Of a DNA stretch of 64,000 nt, positions 42,090-51,756 are shown one piece after another. The translations under genes were made by a program, and so were the position numbers. The DNA is taken from contig NW_020954569.1 of NCBI RefSeq assembly GCF_900497805.2, positions 23,939,541-24,003,540 on the forward strand, in the 5' to 3' direction. Under the pieces are notes generated by a model that did no database searches, was not told the origin of the DNA, and saw only the letters and a list, made by a program, of their open reading frames with translations. Each line of letters begins with the position of its first letter. Position 1 is the first letter of the stretch. This stretch comes from Vombatus ursinus. Taxonomy: Eukaryota > Chordata > Mammalia > Diprotodontia > Vombatidae.

Positions 42090-43525
42090 AACCATTTTAC
42101 AAAAATAGTCATATACACAATTCTTTAAAAACTTTGGATAGAAAAAAATTCAGAACCAGGAGGGCAATAAAGACAATGACTACCCTGATGTAAATGAAGA
42201 TGACAATGTAATTTATACCATATTCAATGACCAAAGTTCAGTTGGGATGACTGGAAACGTACTTCTTTCCTTGTTGCAGAGACAGCAGCCCACTGTCTAC
42301 ATACTCTATACCCATTGACACTTAAAATAAAGAATTTTCTTTGTGTACCTGTACAATTTTGGGGTATCAATAAAACACTTCAAAAATTACTTACAGACAA
42401 TGATTGCATGATCCAGTAATTGGAATCTGTCACCTTTTTTAGCAACGACAACTAAATTTTTAATCAAGGAACCTGCCTTATAGGTGTAGTGAAGCCATGA
42501 AGCCATTTACATGCCAAAAACAAAATGGGACCCAGAGGGAAGGCTTCAGTGTAGACATTACAGAATTTGCCCCTCCTCCATTTCACATAAATACACACTA
42601 AATCACCATAAGCTCATTAAGTTCTATTTGCAGTTGCAAAAAGAAACATGAGAAGCCTGAATTCTTTGAGAGGGAAAATCCTGTAAGAGTACCAGCATTC
42701 ATAGACTCTTATTATAACCAAACTGTAATTAGAAAAGACTCCATGGTAAAAGTAAAGAGTGATTATTTTAAACTAAATAGTCCCAAGTCCAGATAAAAGA
42801 ATGTAGTTGGAGGACAGCCACAGTTCTTGGTATGGTTTTTTGTTTTGTTGTTTTGTTTTGTTTTGTTTTGTTTTAAAGACAATGTCTATGTTCTTACTCT
42901 TCAGAATGACAATAGCAAAAGAAAAGTCTTTATGGCTTAATGTATGCTACAAAGAATGTTAATGCATTTATATTTTATGAAGAATATATACATTCATATA
43001 GATACACTATACATGTATATACACACATGCATTTTAAAAAACCCTTTGGGAATACAAAGAAAATGATGAAGCATGTGGAATATTCATCAAATGTAAGCCA
43101 GGTATAAATTCTCTTGTGCCCTTTACCAGGAAAAGTTCAGACTTATAGGCCTCTGTTCAGCAACTATTCATTTAATTGAATTCCAAAGGTCAAGGTCAGG
43201 AGAAGAATTCCAGCTAACTAAAAAGAAAAATCAAACGAAAACGGGGAAAAGAATACAGCCATTCATCATTGTCTCTTTATTCCTTTTCATATTTTTTCCT
43301 GTAATTGACTATTTTTAAAAGATTTAATCAAACCCACAGTGTAACATTAATATAGTTTCTTTTTCATGTCTCGTTAAAACAGTAACATATTAAAAAAATA
43401 CAAGATCCCCTGCTTTTCAAATAGCCAATGTTTTTCTAATTTGGACATCTTCTGGGGAGTCAGGGAGTGTATTTTACTCCTGGCAGGTAGAGATTCATAA
43501 GTGTCAACTACTATTGGAAATAATT
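42090..43525. other. Repeat-poor stretch with (TTTTG)n tract
   Basis: The only repeat I can name is TTTTG units at about 42838-42876. Elsewhere no SINE, LINE, MITE or convincing ORF. Confidence 0.45.
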
Positions 43526-43529
43526 ACTT

Positions 43530-44320
43530 ACAGAATCAGATCATCTCAGAGTTGGAAGGCATCTAAAAGGTCACATAGTCCAACTTATGGCTTACAGAGG
43601 TAGATATCTCTCCAACAACCTCAGCAAATGGTCATCCAACTTCAATTAAAGCACTCCACTCAGAAAGAACTCAATTCCTTCCCCACCACACCACCTTTTT
43701 AACCATGCCATGGGCAACCTATTCTAAATAATTTTAATTATTAGGAAGTTTTTCCTTAGCAGGAGTTGGAATCTGTTTCTCTTCAATTTCTACCTATTGA
43801 TTGCTTCTAGTTTTGCCCTCTGGAGTCAGCTAGAACAAATCAAGATACAATGTACCACTGTAGAAAGAACTTTAGATCTGGCCACAGAGAACAAGGGTAC
43901 AGATGCTGACTCTACTACTTAACCATATGTATGACTTTGATCAAGACACCTGAGCACTCTGAACCTTGTTTCCTCATCTGTAAAACAAGAGGGTTGAACT
44001 AGATTTCTCTAAGATCTCTTCTGGCTTTTCTAAACCTTTTTTTCTTTAGACTTTAAATATTTGAAGACAACTATCACCCCCCTCTTCAAATATTATCTTC
44101 TTCTAGCTAAACATTCCTAGTTCACTCATCAATTCTTGTATGACATGAACTGGAGACCCCCTCATCATCCAGGTCACACTTTTCTGCAGATCTTCCAGTT
44201 TGTCGATTTCCTTTCTAAAATGTACAACTCAGAATTGACCACAATACTCCATGATCTGACCAGCACAGAATACAGTGGCATTATCAGTCACTCCTGCAAG
44301 TATTTTTAAACTAAATAAAA
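43530..44320 (-). repeat. CR1/L3 LINE, antisense, split by a MIR
   Basis: AATCAGATCATCTCAGAGTT (element end), GGTCATCCAACTTCAATTAA, TTTTAATTATTAGGAAGTTT; after the MIR, AAATATTTGAAGACAACTAT, TAAACATTCCTAGTTCACTC, TTCCAGTTTGTCGATTTCCT, ACTCCATGATCTGACCAGCA. This is the longest L3 copy in the window. Confidence 0.88.
43855..44032 (+). repeat. MIR inserted in L3
   Basis: GTAGAAAGAACTTTAGATCT, CTACTTAACCATATGTATGA and CTTGTTTCCTCATCTGTAAA, GGTTGAACTAGATTTCTC. L3 sequence continues on both sides. Confidence 0.8.
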
Positions 44321-44599
44321 TCAGGACATTGACCAAACCAATTTTACATTTATTACAGAGCAACTGTACAGCATCCCTAGTGAATTATATCCTTGAGAGT
44401 CTTTGCAGATTTGTTTCATGTTTATAAAATGTCAGAAAGAGTCCAATCTTTTACGGGAGTCTTCTCTTAAAACTCTGAATACACAGGTCTCTGACAAAAC
44501 AAAATAAAAACAACAAATAAGTGGCCTTGACATTTAAAACCAAGCAATTGACAATAAAGATTGGGATCAAATCTTTAATACATTGACATCCCATTTCAA

Positions 44600-44785
44600 A
44601 GGGATCATAGATTTAGAATTGGAAGGTATCTCAGAGACCATCTAGTTCAAACCCCTCACTTTACAGATGAGGAAATTGAGGCTCAGAGAGAGTCAGTGAC
44701 TTGCCCAGGGTCCTACAGCTAGTAAGTGGAAGGATCAGGATTTGAAACCAGGGGTTCTGCATTCCATTCACTGTGGTTCACTGCC
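44600..44785 (+). repeat. MIR3/Ther-2-type SINE, well preserved
   Basis: GATCATAGATTTAGAATTGG, TCTCAGAGACCATCTAGTTC, TTTACAGATGAGGAAATTGA, GACTTGCCCAGGGTCCTACA and CAGGATTTGAAACCAGGGGT. Confidence 0.9.
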
Positions 44786-44892
44786 TCAATGCCAGCACAA
44801 AATCTTTATCAATGGTGCAAACAAGACCCAGAACAACATGTCCCCTTTTCCTTCCTTCATTCTCCACAACATGAAGGACCAAATAGTGTAAA

Positions 44893-45145
44893 ATATGCTG
44901 AAACTAGATGAACTAGCTCTAGAGAATCAATTGTTAAATTTTCAATGTGAGCTTTTATGCTTCAGAAATCATCAAAGGTTACAAATTGGGATCTGACTTA
45001 TTATTTTGTTAATTGTATAGATTTAAGAACATGATGGTGAAAATATTAATGATGCAAATTAAACTTAAAAGCGTGTCAGGGATATGGTTTTTGTTTTGTT
45101 TTGTTTAGGAGAGCCAATTGTTAAACAGTTACCAGCACAGGCCTG
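44893..45145 (+). mobile_element. Non-autonomous hAT-like element, family H, copy 3
   Basis: AATCAATTGTTAAATTTTCA, ATGTGAGCTTTTATGCTTCA, GATGCAAATTAAACTTAAAA and the end TTAAACAGTTACCAGCACAG, GCCTG align with 25858-26130. The left end is eroded. Confidence 0.7.
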
Positions 45146-45149
45146 TGAA

Positions 45150-45655
45150 GAGTTGACTTCCAAACACCCTCAAAGAAGGTGAGCAATAAGCGACCTGGAG
45201 ACAACTTAGCAAGGCACATCATAAGAGTGGAATGCTTAATGCTTTCTTTGCAAATTTACCTTACTATATTCAATAAGCCATTCAGTCATAGAAAAGTCTG
45301 TTGCCTATACCACATAAACAGGGTTGTACTAAGCTAGAAAGTCTCCCAGATACATGGTTGGGGTAAAGTCAGCAAATTTCCTAATATTTTCTAGTAATTC
45401 AGAGCCATTTTTCCTATGACCACTAAATGAATAATAAATCTGAGGCAATGAGGTTTTCCTTCTTGCCCGGACAAATGAAACAGGTTCAGCAGGGTGGGGG
45501 CTGGCCTAGAGAAGCACATTAAAGAGTATCTTCTTCATAGGTCCATACACAGGGAAGGTCTCCCTCATTGGTTAATTAACTGATAAATGCCAGCCTGTTT
45601 TTCTGTAGGTTTACAAGAAGCGGAACATGAGCTTGGGACTAGATTAGACTGCTAA
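45150..45655. other. No recognisable feature
   Basis: No repeat or ORF that I can name. Confidence 0.4.
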
Positions 45656-45659
45656 TGCA

Positions 45660-45797
45660 TCATTTTTTTTTTTAAGGCAATTGGGGTTAAATGACTTGCC
45701 CAGGGTCACACAGCTAGTGTCAAGTGTTTGGTCTGAGGTCACATTTGAATTCATGTCCTCCTGACTTCAGGGCCAGTGCTCCCACCTAGCAGCCGCA
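45660..45797 (-). repeat. Marsupial tRNA-type SINE, antisense, with internal deletions
   Basis: T-run, GGCAATTGGGGTTAAATGAC, GTTTGGTCTGAGGTCACATT, then GGGCCAGTGCTCCCACCTAG: the TCTATCCACTGCG block is deleted. Confidence 0.88.
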
Positions 45798-45809
45798 AAG
45801 ACAATACTT

Positions 45810-45944
45810 TTTTTTAAACTTTTTTTTTTTTTTTTTTGGTGAGGCAGTTGGACCTGAGTTCAAATCTGGCCTCATACACATAACACTTACTAGCTGGGTG
45901 ACCCTGGGCAAGTCACTTAACCCCAATTGCCTTAAAAAAAAATT
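45810..45944 (+). repeat. Fold-back SINE: antisense 3' tail joined to a sense 3' half
   Basis: A T-run plus GGTGAGGCAGTTGG (an antisense SINE 3' end) is directly fused to ACCTGAGTTCAAATCTGGCC and on to CCCCAATTGCC plus A-run in sense. The two tails form an inverted repeat. Confidence 0.75.
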
Positions 45945-46680
45945 TTTTTTTGAGTGGAGGTGACCCTATATTTTAGGAATATCAACTTGGCAGCCATAGA
46001 AAAGGTGGATTGGAGAGGGAAATGGCCAGACGCAAGGAGACCAATTAAGAGATTATTATATTTCAGGTGAGAGGTGAATGGAATAGAGACTGTATGAGTG
46101 GAGAGAAGGGGGTGTATAGAAGAGATTTTGTAGTGGTAAGATAAAAAAGACTTGACAACTAATAGGATATGGGGATTGACAGAGAGACAGGGTCAAGATT
46201 GTGAACCTAGTTGACAGGTTTGGGTGCTTGTGTTACCAATTCAACTGGGAAAGTTTGGAGAAGGTATATGTTTTGAAGGAAATTATGTTTTAAACAAGTT
46301 GACTCCAGTTCATTAAATAGAGATATCCAACAGGCAGCTGATAATATAGAATTTTAGTTCAGGCAAAGTTTAATGCTGGATAGAAAAAATGGAAAATTAT
46401 CTGCATAGAGATGTTAATTAAATTTGTGGTTGCTGATGAGATCACTAAGGAAGAGGATTTAGAGAGAAAATACGAAAGAGCCCAAGACAGATCTTTGGGA
46501 GAAAACCTTCATTTAGATGGAAAGAGGACAATGATTCAGCAAAGGTGAGTGAGAATTGTACAGACAGAAAGGAGGAGAATTAAAAGAGGAAAGAGAATAA
46601 AGGAGGAGGGGGTAGTGAACAATTTCAAAAATTGCTGAAAAGTGGAAGATGTACATATGTTTGTTCTGCTTTTTAAAAAT
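45945..46680 (-). repeat. LINE-2, antisense, ORF2 reverse-transcriptase region
   Basis: AAGGAGACCAATTAAGAGAT, TTGTGAACCTAGTTGACAGG, ATAGAGATATCCAACAGGCA and GAGATCACTAAGGAAGAGGA are reversed L2 ORF2 coding DNA, longer than most copies here. Confidence 0.75.
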
Positions 46681-47285
46681 GAAAATTCTTCATGCTCTTA
46701 AATAATTAACATTCCATAAAAAGGCTTCTGTAATTTATCATATTTTTTCAACTAAAATATGTAAATAAATTAAAGAAAAACCAACCCACACCAGGGCATA
46801 ACTGATGTACCTTTCCCCAGAATGTTGTATTTAGACTTGACTTCCACCAAAGGTAAGACAGCAGTCTCCTGGTCTGTCACAGAGGATTATTTGTTAATTC
46901 TTTAATCTGCAACATGAAACAAATTCTGAAAATCAGCCAAGATTTCATTACTAGGGAAAATGTGCTGTGTAAAGATTTTTGAATTGGGCTGTTCCTCTGA
47001 TTTTCAGGAGCAGTGAACAGCAATTAAATTCTCTTAAAAGCCAGCCCAGCAAGAAAGCTAGAATAAGGGAAGATAGGACAGATGATGGGGTGCCTGGAAG
47101 GAAAAGACTTCTGGAGCCAATAGTCTGTTGGTGCAATATTCAACACTAGGGCTTTTGGAAAAAATACCATCATTCTAAAATTAGAGTGTTGGGGAGCTTT
47201 TGCTGAACCATTCAGAAAACTGAAAGGCTTATTTCTGTAGGGCTGAAGGTACTATGAAGGACAATGTGCTTCCTCAAGAGTACTG
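46681..47285. other. No recognisable feature
   Basis: No repeat or convincing ORF. Confidence 0.4.
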
Positions 47286-47289
47286 AAAG

Positions 47290-47470
47290 GAGAGCCCAGA
47301 GACCTGGGCTTTTTACTGGGTCTTCTATTTAATAGCTAAGTGAGGTTGGATAAGTCACTTACTTCCTCTAAGTCCCAATCTCTTCCATTCTAAAATAAGG
47401 AGAATCAAGGTAGTAACACTTACATTGCAAGGTGGTCTTAAAGATCCACTAAGATAAGGTATGTGAATGT
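47290..47470 (+). repeat. MIR
   Basis: CCAGAGACCTGGGCTTTTTA, TAATAGCTAAGTGAGGTTGG, ATAAGTCACTTACTTCC and TTGCAAGGTGGTCTTAAAGA. Confidence 0.75.
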
Positions 47471-47624
47471 GCATTATAACTAAATGATGTTTCATGCAAG
47501 TAAGCTGTTAGCATTTCTTCTGAGACTGGGCAGGCTGAAATCGGACAGACTTCTGAAGGAGCACTGGACAAGATGTTGGAAACATGCATAGGCTCTAGTC
47601 TTGGCTCTGCCTCTGACCAACAAG

Positions 47625-47865
47625 CAGGGGTGTGTAGGTAAATGTTTAACAACCAGTCCTCTGGGAGGGAAAACTATATGCACAACACATTCTTAAGTTT
47701 AATCTTAATTATGAATATTTTTTCCATCACTTTCTTAAGTCTAGACTATCAAATGTACAATAAATTAAATCCTAGTTTATAGAGTTTACCAGTTTTCAAG
47801 GTGTAAATGCTCATACTGAACATTTAATAATCAGTTTTTGCTGTTAGAGCTGCAGCATTGCATTT
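47625..47865 (-). mobile_element. Non-autonomous hAT-like element, family H, copy 4
   Basis: CAGGGGTGTGTAGG end, TGTTTAACAACCAG, TTAAGTTTAATCTTAATTAT, TCTAGACTATCAAATGTA and GTGTAAATGCTCATACTGAA are reversed family H features. Confidence 0.65.
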
Positions 47866-47969
47866 TTCCCAAAGTACTTTTTGGGATCCTATAAAATCTT
47901 TCTGATGAGATGATTTCTAAGGTTTATTTTGGCTTTAAAATTTTTTTTGAACATTTTTCAATTTTACTT

Positions 47970-48118
47970 TTTTTTTTTTTGGTGAGGCAAATCAGGGTTA
48001 AGTAACTTGCCCAGAGTCACACAGCTAGTGAATGCTATGTGTGTGGGGCCAGATTTGAATTCAGGAGCTCCTGACTCCAGGGCTGATGCTCTATCCACCA
48101 TGCCACAGAACTGTCCCT
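47970..48118 (-). repeat. Marsupial tRNA-type SINE inserted in the L1 3' UTR
   Basis: T-run, GGTGAGGCAAATCAGGGTTA, TCACACAGCTAGTGAATGCT and a terminal CCACAGAACTGTCCC. TACTTTTTTTTT-like sequence flanks it on both sides. Confidence 0.9.
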
Positions 48119-48254
48119 ACTTTTTTTTTAATTAACAAAAATTCATTTCACTCCCTTCACATCCTCCCAGGATAGGGGTGGAAGGGAGAGGGAGGCAGAG
48201 CTAAATCTTTGAAAAATATGTATAGTTAAACAAAACAAATTCCTGCATTGATTA

Positions 48255-48368
48255 TGTCTAACATATGTGTGTGTGTAATTATATATAATACATATATAAT
48301 ATATAAATTATCTATCTCTATAGCTATCTATCTACCTACCTACTCATCTATCAATCTATCTATCTATC
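48255..48368. repeat. (TG)n/(AT)n/(ATCT)n microsatellite inside L1
   Basis: GTGTGTGTG, ATATATAATA, then CTATCTATCTACC units. Confidence 0.9.
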
Positions 48369-48506
48369 ATTCTGTACTAAATCCGTTCTCGCTCTGTCAG
48401 GAGGATGGTAGCATGCTTTATCATCAGTCATCTAGAATTTGTGTTAGGCATTGCATTGATCAAAGTGCTAAATTTTTCAAAGTTGTTTATCTTTATAATA
48501 TTGTTA

Positions 48507-48577
48507 AGGCAGCTAGGTGGTGCAGTGGATAAAGCACTGGCCCTGGAGGGAGGAGGACCTGAGTTCAAATCCGATCC
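48507..48577 (+). repeat. SINE 5' head, SINE part of a chimaeric insertion
   Basis: AAGGCAGCTAGGTGGTGCAG to GTTCAAATCCGATCC, only the first 70 bp of the SINE. One side joins the truncated L1; the other abuts the target duplication TTTGGCTTTAAAAT exactly. Confidence 0.85.
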
Positions 48578-48591
48578 TTTGGCTTTAAAAT

Positions 48592-49000
48592 GTCAGCAGT
48601 GGTACAGTATATAGCAATTTTTTGGACTCAGAAACTGCATCCTCAGGTCACATTCTCAAATTTCCAGGACCTTCTTAAGGTGGGGAGAAGGGAAAGGGAC
48701 AGGAGAGTGGCTTAAGAATTTTTTTTCTTTTTCCAGAAAAAATAGCAGCTCCAGTTGAAAACGTTTGACCACTGGCAGTCTCAGATGCCAGTGAATTTGT
48801 TCTACAATTTAAGAGCAGGTTGTGGGATTGTGTTTCAAAGCTATCTTTGGAAGTCAGTTGTTTGTTTCCAAGCCAAACCTACAATTAACCCATTAGGGTT
48901 AGTAAATGAAACAGACCATAAACATTACTATTTTGACTCCACTAAACCTCCATGTATTACTGGGGGAAAGTGCCTTCTGAGTTCCTGCATGATAAAACAG
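48592..49000. other. Unassigned host sequence of the chimaeric insertion
   Basis: 48578-48665 continues the sequence left of 47941. It resembles 49905-50025 loosely (CCTATAAAATC, GATGA, GGCTCAGGAACTG). Otherwise nothing recognised. Confidence 0.35.
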
Positions 49001-49004
49001 AACA

Positions 49005-49335
49005 AGTGGATAGAATTCTGGACTTGAGAATCATGAAAACCTGGGTTCAAATCCAACTTCAGACACTAACTGGTTGTGTGAGCCAGAGCAAGTCACAACC
49101 TCTTTGGATCTCAGGCATTCACCTCTAAAATGAAAGGTTTAGACTAGATCAGGGATGGGGAACCTGCAGCCTCAAGGCCACATGTGGCTGTCTAGGTCCT
49201 CAAGAGAGGCCCTTTGACTGAATAAGGTCTGCCCTTGAGGACCTAGAGGGCTACATGTGGCCTTGAGGCTGCAGGTTCCCCACCCCTGGACTAGATTGAT
49301 ACTAAGGTCCCTTCTAGCTCCAAAGAAATGATCCT
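49005..49335 (+). repeat. MIR split by a hAT MITE
   Basis: GATAGAATTCTGGACTTGAG, CAGACACTAACTGGTTGTGT and CACCTCTAAAATGAAAGG before the MITE; GATACTAAGGTCCCTTCTAG after it. Confidence 0.85.
49150..49288. mobile_element. Palindromic hAT-type MITE, 139 bp, perfect 8-bp duplication
   Basis: Left CAGGGATGGGGAACCTGCAG and right CTGCAGGTTCCCCACCCCTG are near-perfect inverted ends, and the match continues inward (CCTCAAGGCCACATGTGGC against its complement). GACTAGAT sits at 49142-49149 and 49289-49296. Only the centre, about 49205-49228, is unpaired. Non-coding. Confidence 0.95.
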
Positions 49336-49339
49336 GTGA

Positions 49340-50375
49340 TCGCTTTCCTTCCTTTGCCCCAGCAGCAGGACAAAGCAGGCTTCAGGGAGAAGGAAAGAGG
49401 TCACTCTTGGGTAACCAGTAATTGATTAACTCTCAACATCTACCCAAAAGCAGGTATCTCTCTACATGTCTTCCCTGGCCCTGTTTATTTCAGACTAACC
49501 CCAGGTGTTCTGAATTCAGAAACAATGGGAAGCCAACTCCATGAATAATAGGACAGAGTCCAGGCTAAAGACTCTTTCTGCCCCCAACTTCCCAGTTCAA
49601 ATGAATGTGTCAAAATTTAACTACTTTCCATAATTTAGCATTTAATTATGTTATATTTTAGGTTATAAACCCATACGTTCTTCTGCTATATAGAGTTAAA
49701 ACGATTTGACGGCCTGTACAAAGTTCTAAAAGTGAATAACTGAACTACCCGGGAATAAATGCAAAATTCCCATTCAGTAGGGACTGCTCATGTGATTCCT
49801 TGGGTTAATTTATAACAATAATGAGGAGGAAGAAAACAATGGTCAAAGAAAGGCTGAGACTTAGGTGTTAACTCCTCCTCAGTCATCACAAAGGAACACT
49901 TCTCTGGCACCCTATAAAATCCTCCTGATGACATGATCTCTGAGGTCTGTTTCAACACTAAAATTCCAACAAGTGCTATGTAACATTTTTGAGGGCTCAG
50001 GAACTGGATCCCTCTCTGATCTTCTGTCCTGTTTAAACATTTAACAAGCATAATACCGTTTAATGAAGTGATTCGATTGACTGAGTCATTAAGATTGGTT
50101 CTAACATTGCTTCACAGTAACCATATGAGGTCAATTATGGTTATTTCCATGCCTTTTCAGCAACTGAGAGACTTGTTGTAATGCTATCCTTGGGGGTCCA
50201 TCCTGTGGATCTACCATGCCAACAATAAGGGTGGTTTTTTTTTTTAAATTTGTTAGGAGCTAAGCCTATGTGGATTGGGATTCTAGCACAAAAATGCTTA
50301 TAATCCTACTCTGTAGAGAAGAGTGTCATGAAGACAGGTATCCGTATATAGGGAAACGAAAGGAAAGAGAGAGAT
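49340..50375. other. No confident assignment
   Basis: 49900-50030 weakly resembles the host DNA around 47880/48592 and may be a shared old repeat. The rest is not recognised. Confidence 0.35.
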
Positions 50376-50379
50376 CTAT

Positions 50380-50735
50380 ATGATATGTAGAAAGAATACT
50401 GAACAGGGAGTCACTAGGGCTGAGCTTTCTTCCCAGATCTACTAAAAGCCTTTGACCATAAGAACTTGCCTGGTATTTAAAGGTTCATAAAGCACTTTCT
50501 TCACAACAACCCTATGAGGTAGGTAAACTAAGGCTCAGAGAAACTGAATGACTTATCCAAAGGCAGACAACTTGTAAGCATCAGAACTGAGACTTTTAGT
50601 GAAGTCTCTGGTTCCAAGTCCAGTGTTCTTTCCTCTATACAAAAGCACTTTACCTATCTTGGCCTCATTTTCCTCATTTATAAAATAGGGTGCAATGAAT
50701 AGTTTAAGGTATTTCCAGCTCTGAAATTCTATAGA
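50380..50735 (+). repeat. MIR (+) split by an antisense MIR
   Basis: Head AAGAATACTGAACAGGGAGT at the left, tail TTGGCCTCATTTTCCTCATT at about 50660. Between them, 50465-50640 holds a reversed MIR (AAGGTTCATAAAGCACTTTC, AACAACCCTATGAGGTAGG, AGGCTCAGAGAAACTGAATG). Confidence 0.75.
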
Positions 50736-50739
50736 TCTT

Positions 50740-51485
50740 ATTCCTGGTCTTCATATGATGACCTGAAGGACTATAGGGTGGGCAGGATATTGAAGCCTGC
50801 TATTTAGTTCAGTTGTTGGATGGTAGGTGCTTAGTAAATTGAATTGTCTTGAATATTGAATTTGAACAGATCCATAGTAGGTTTCATTAATGAATTTTAT
50901 TTATGTTCTTGGATTAGGCCATGATTGTGGACATTCTCAGATTATACCCTTTTAGATAGAACATAAGCTCCTAGTCCTCTGATGACAAATCCAGTACTCT
51001 TTGCATCAGTGTCCCACTCTCTCAACTGTATATCATGGTCTAGATGTTGGATATTTTTAGCCTGTTTCATATTTCCTACTGACCAATCTCTTTTGAGCTG
51101 AGAAGGAGTTATAATATTCAAGGTCTTGATACAGTCAAACCAGTGTCATCCTTAAATAGGATTATCTGGAGAACCTTACCACCTACAGGGATCCCTCTCC
51201 TTTCTGAACTCTGTGCAGGATATCCTCTATGATAATGATGACTATGTCTTGCTATTCTATGTTTCCTTGGCATTAATAATAAGAGGATTATTGAATGAAG
51301 TTATATCTATGGTTGCATTCCTTTTTTATTTTTAAATATTCATTGACATCTTCTGTTTTTATAGAACCTATATTTCCTCCTGGATTCTTCCCCCTTTCCC
51401 CTCCAAGAAAGCCATACCTCATAATGAAATTTGAAAAGAAAAGAAAGAAAAAGTGGAAGAAAAAAATCAACAAAACCAATTAACA
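50740..51485. other. No confident assignment
   Basis: Short L2-like (about 50820-50870) and MIR-like (about 50965-51020) scraps; a purine/lysine-rich stretch near 51430. No supported gene. Confidence 0.35.
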
Positions 51486-51489
51486 CAAG

Positions 51490-51756
51490 ATTTGATGTGG
51501 TATAAGAATGTGATGGAATACTATAGTGCTGGTTTTGGAAAAATCTGGAAGACCTATATGAACAGATGCAAAGTAAAGTGAGCAGAACTAGAACAATCAG
51601 CATAATAGCAGTGATATCATAAAGACAATCAACTTTGAAAGACTTAGAAACAGATTAACACAATAAACACCACAATTCCAGAGGATTCATGATAAAAAAT
51701 GTGATCTATCCTCAGAAAGAGAACTGAGGAACTCAGATCACAAAACTGAAGCATTT
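51490..51756 (+). repeat. Older L1, left part (ORF2 end and 3' UTR start)
   Basis: GGAATACTATAGTGCTGGTT, GAACAGATGCAAAGTAAAGT, GAGCAGAACTAGAACAATCA. It continues at 53449-53640 after the younger L1. Confidence 0.85.

Larger units (their letters stand above)
47942..48506 (-). repeat. L1 LINE 3' UTR, antisense; L1 part of a chimaeric insertion
   Basis: AATTAACAAAAATTCATTTC, ATATGTATAGTTAAACAAAA, GTAGCATGCTTTATCATCAG and CATTGCATTGATCAAAGTGC are reversed L1 3' UTR. TTTGGCTTTAAAAT occurs at 47928-47941 and 48578-48591, so the 14-bp duplication encloses this L1 together with the SINE head at 48507-48577. Confidence 0.88.
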
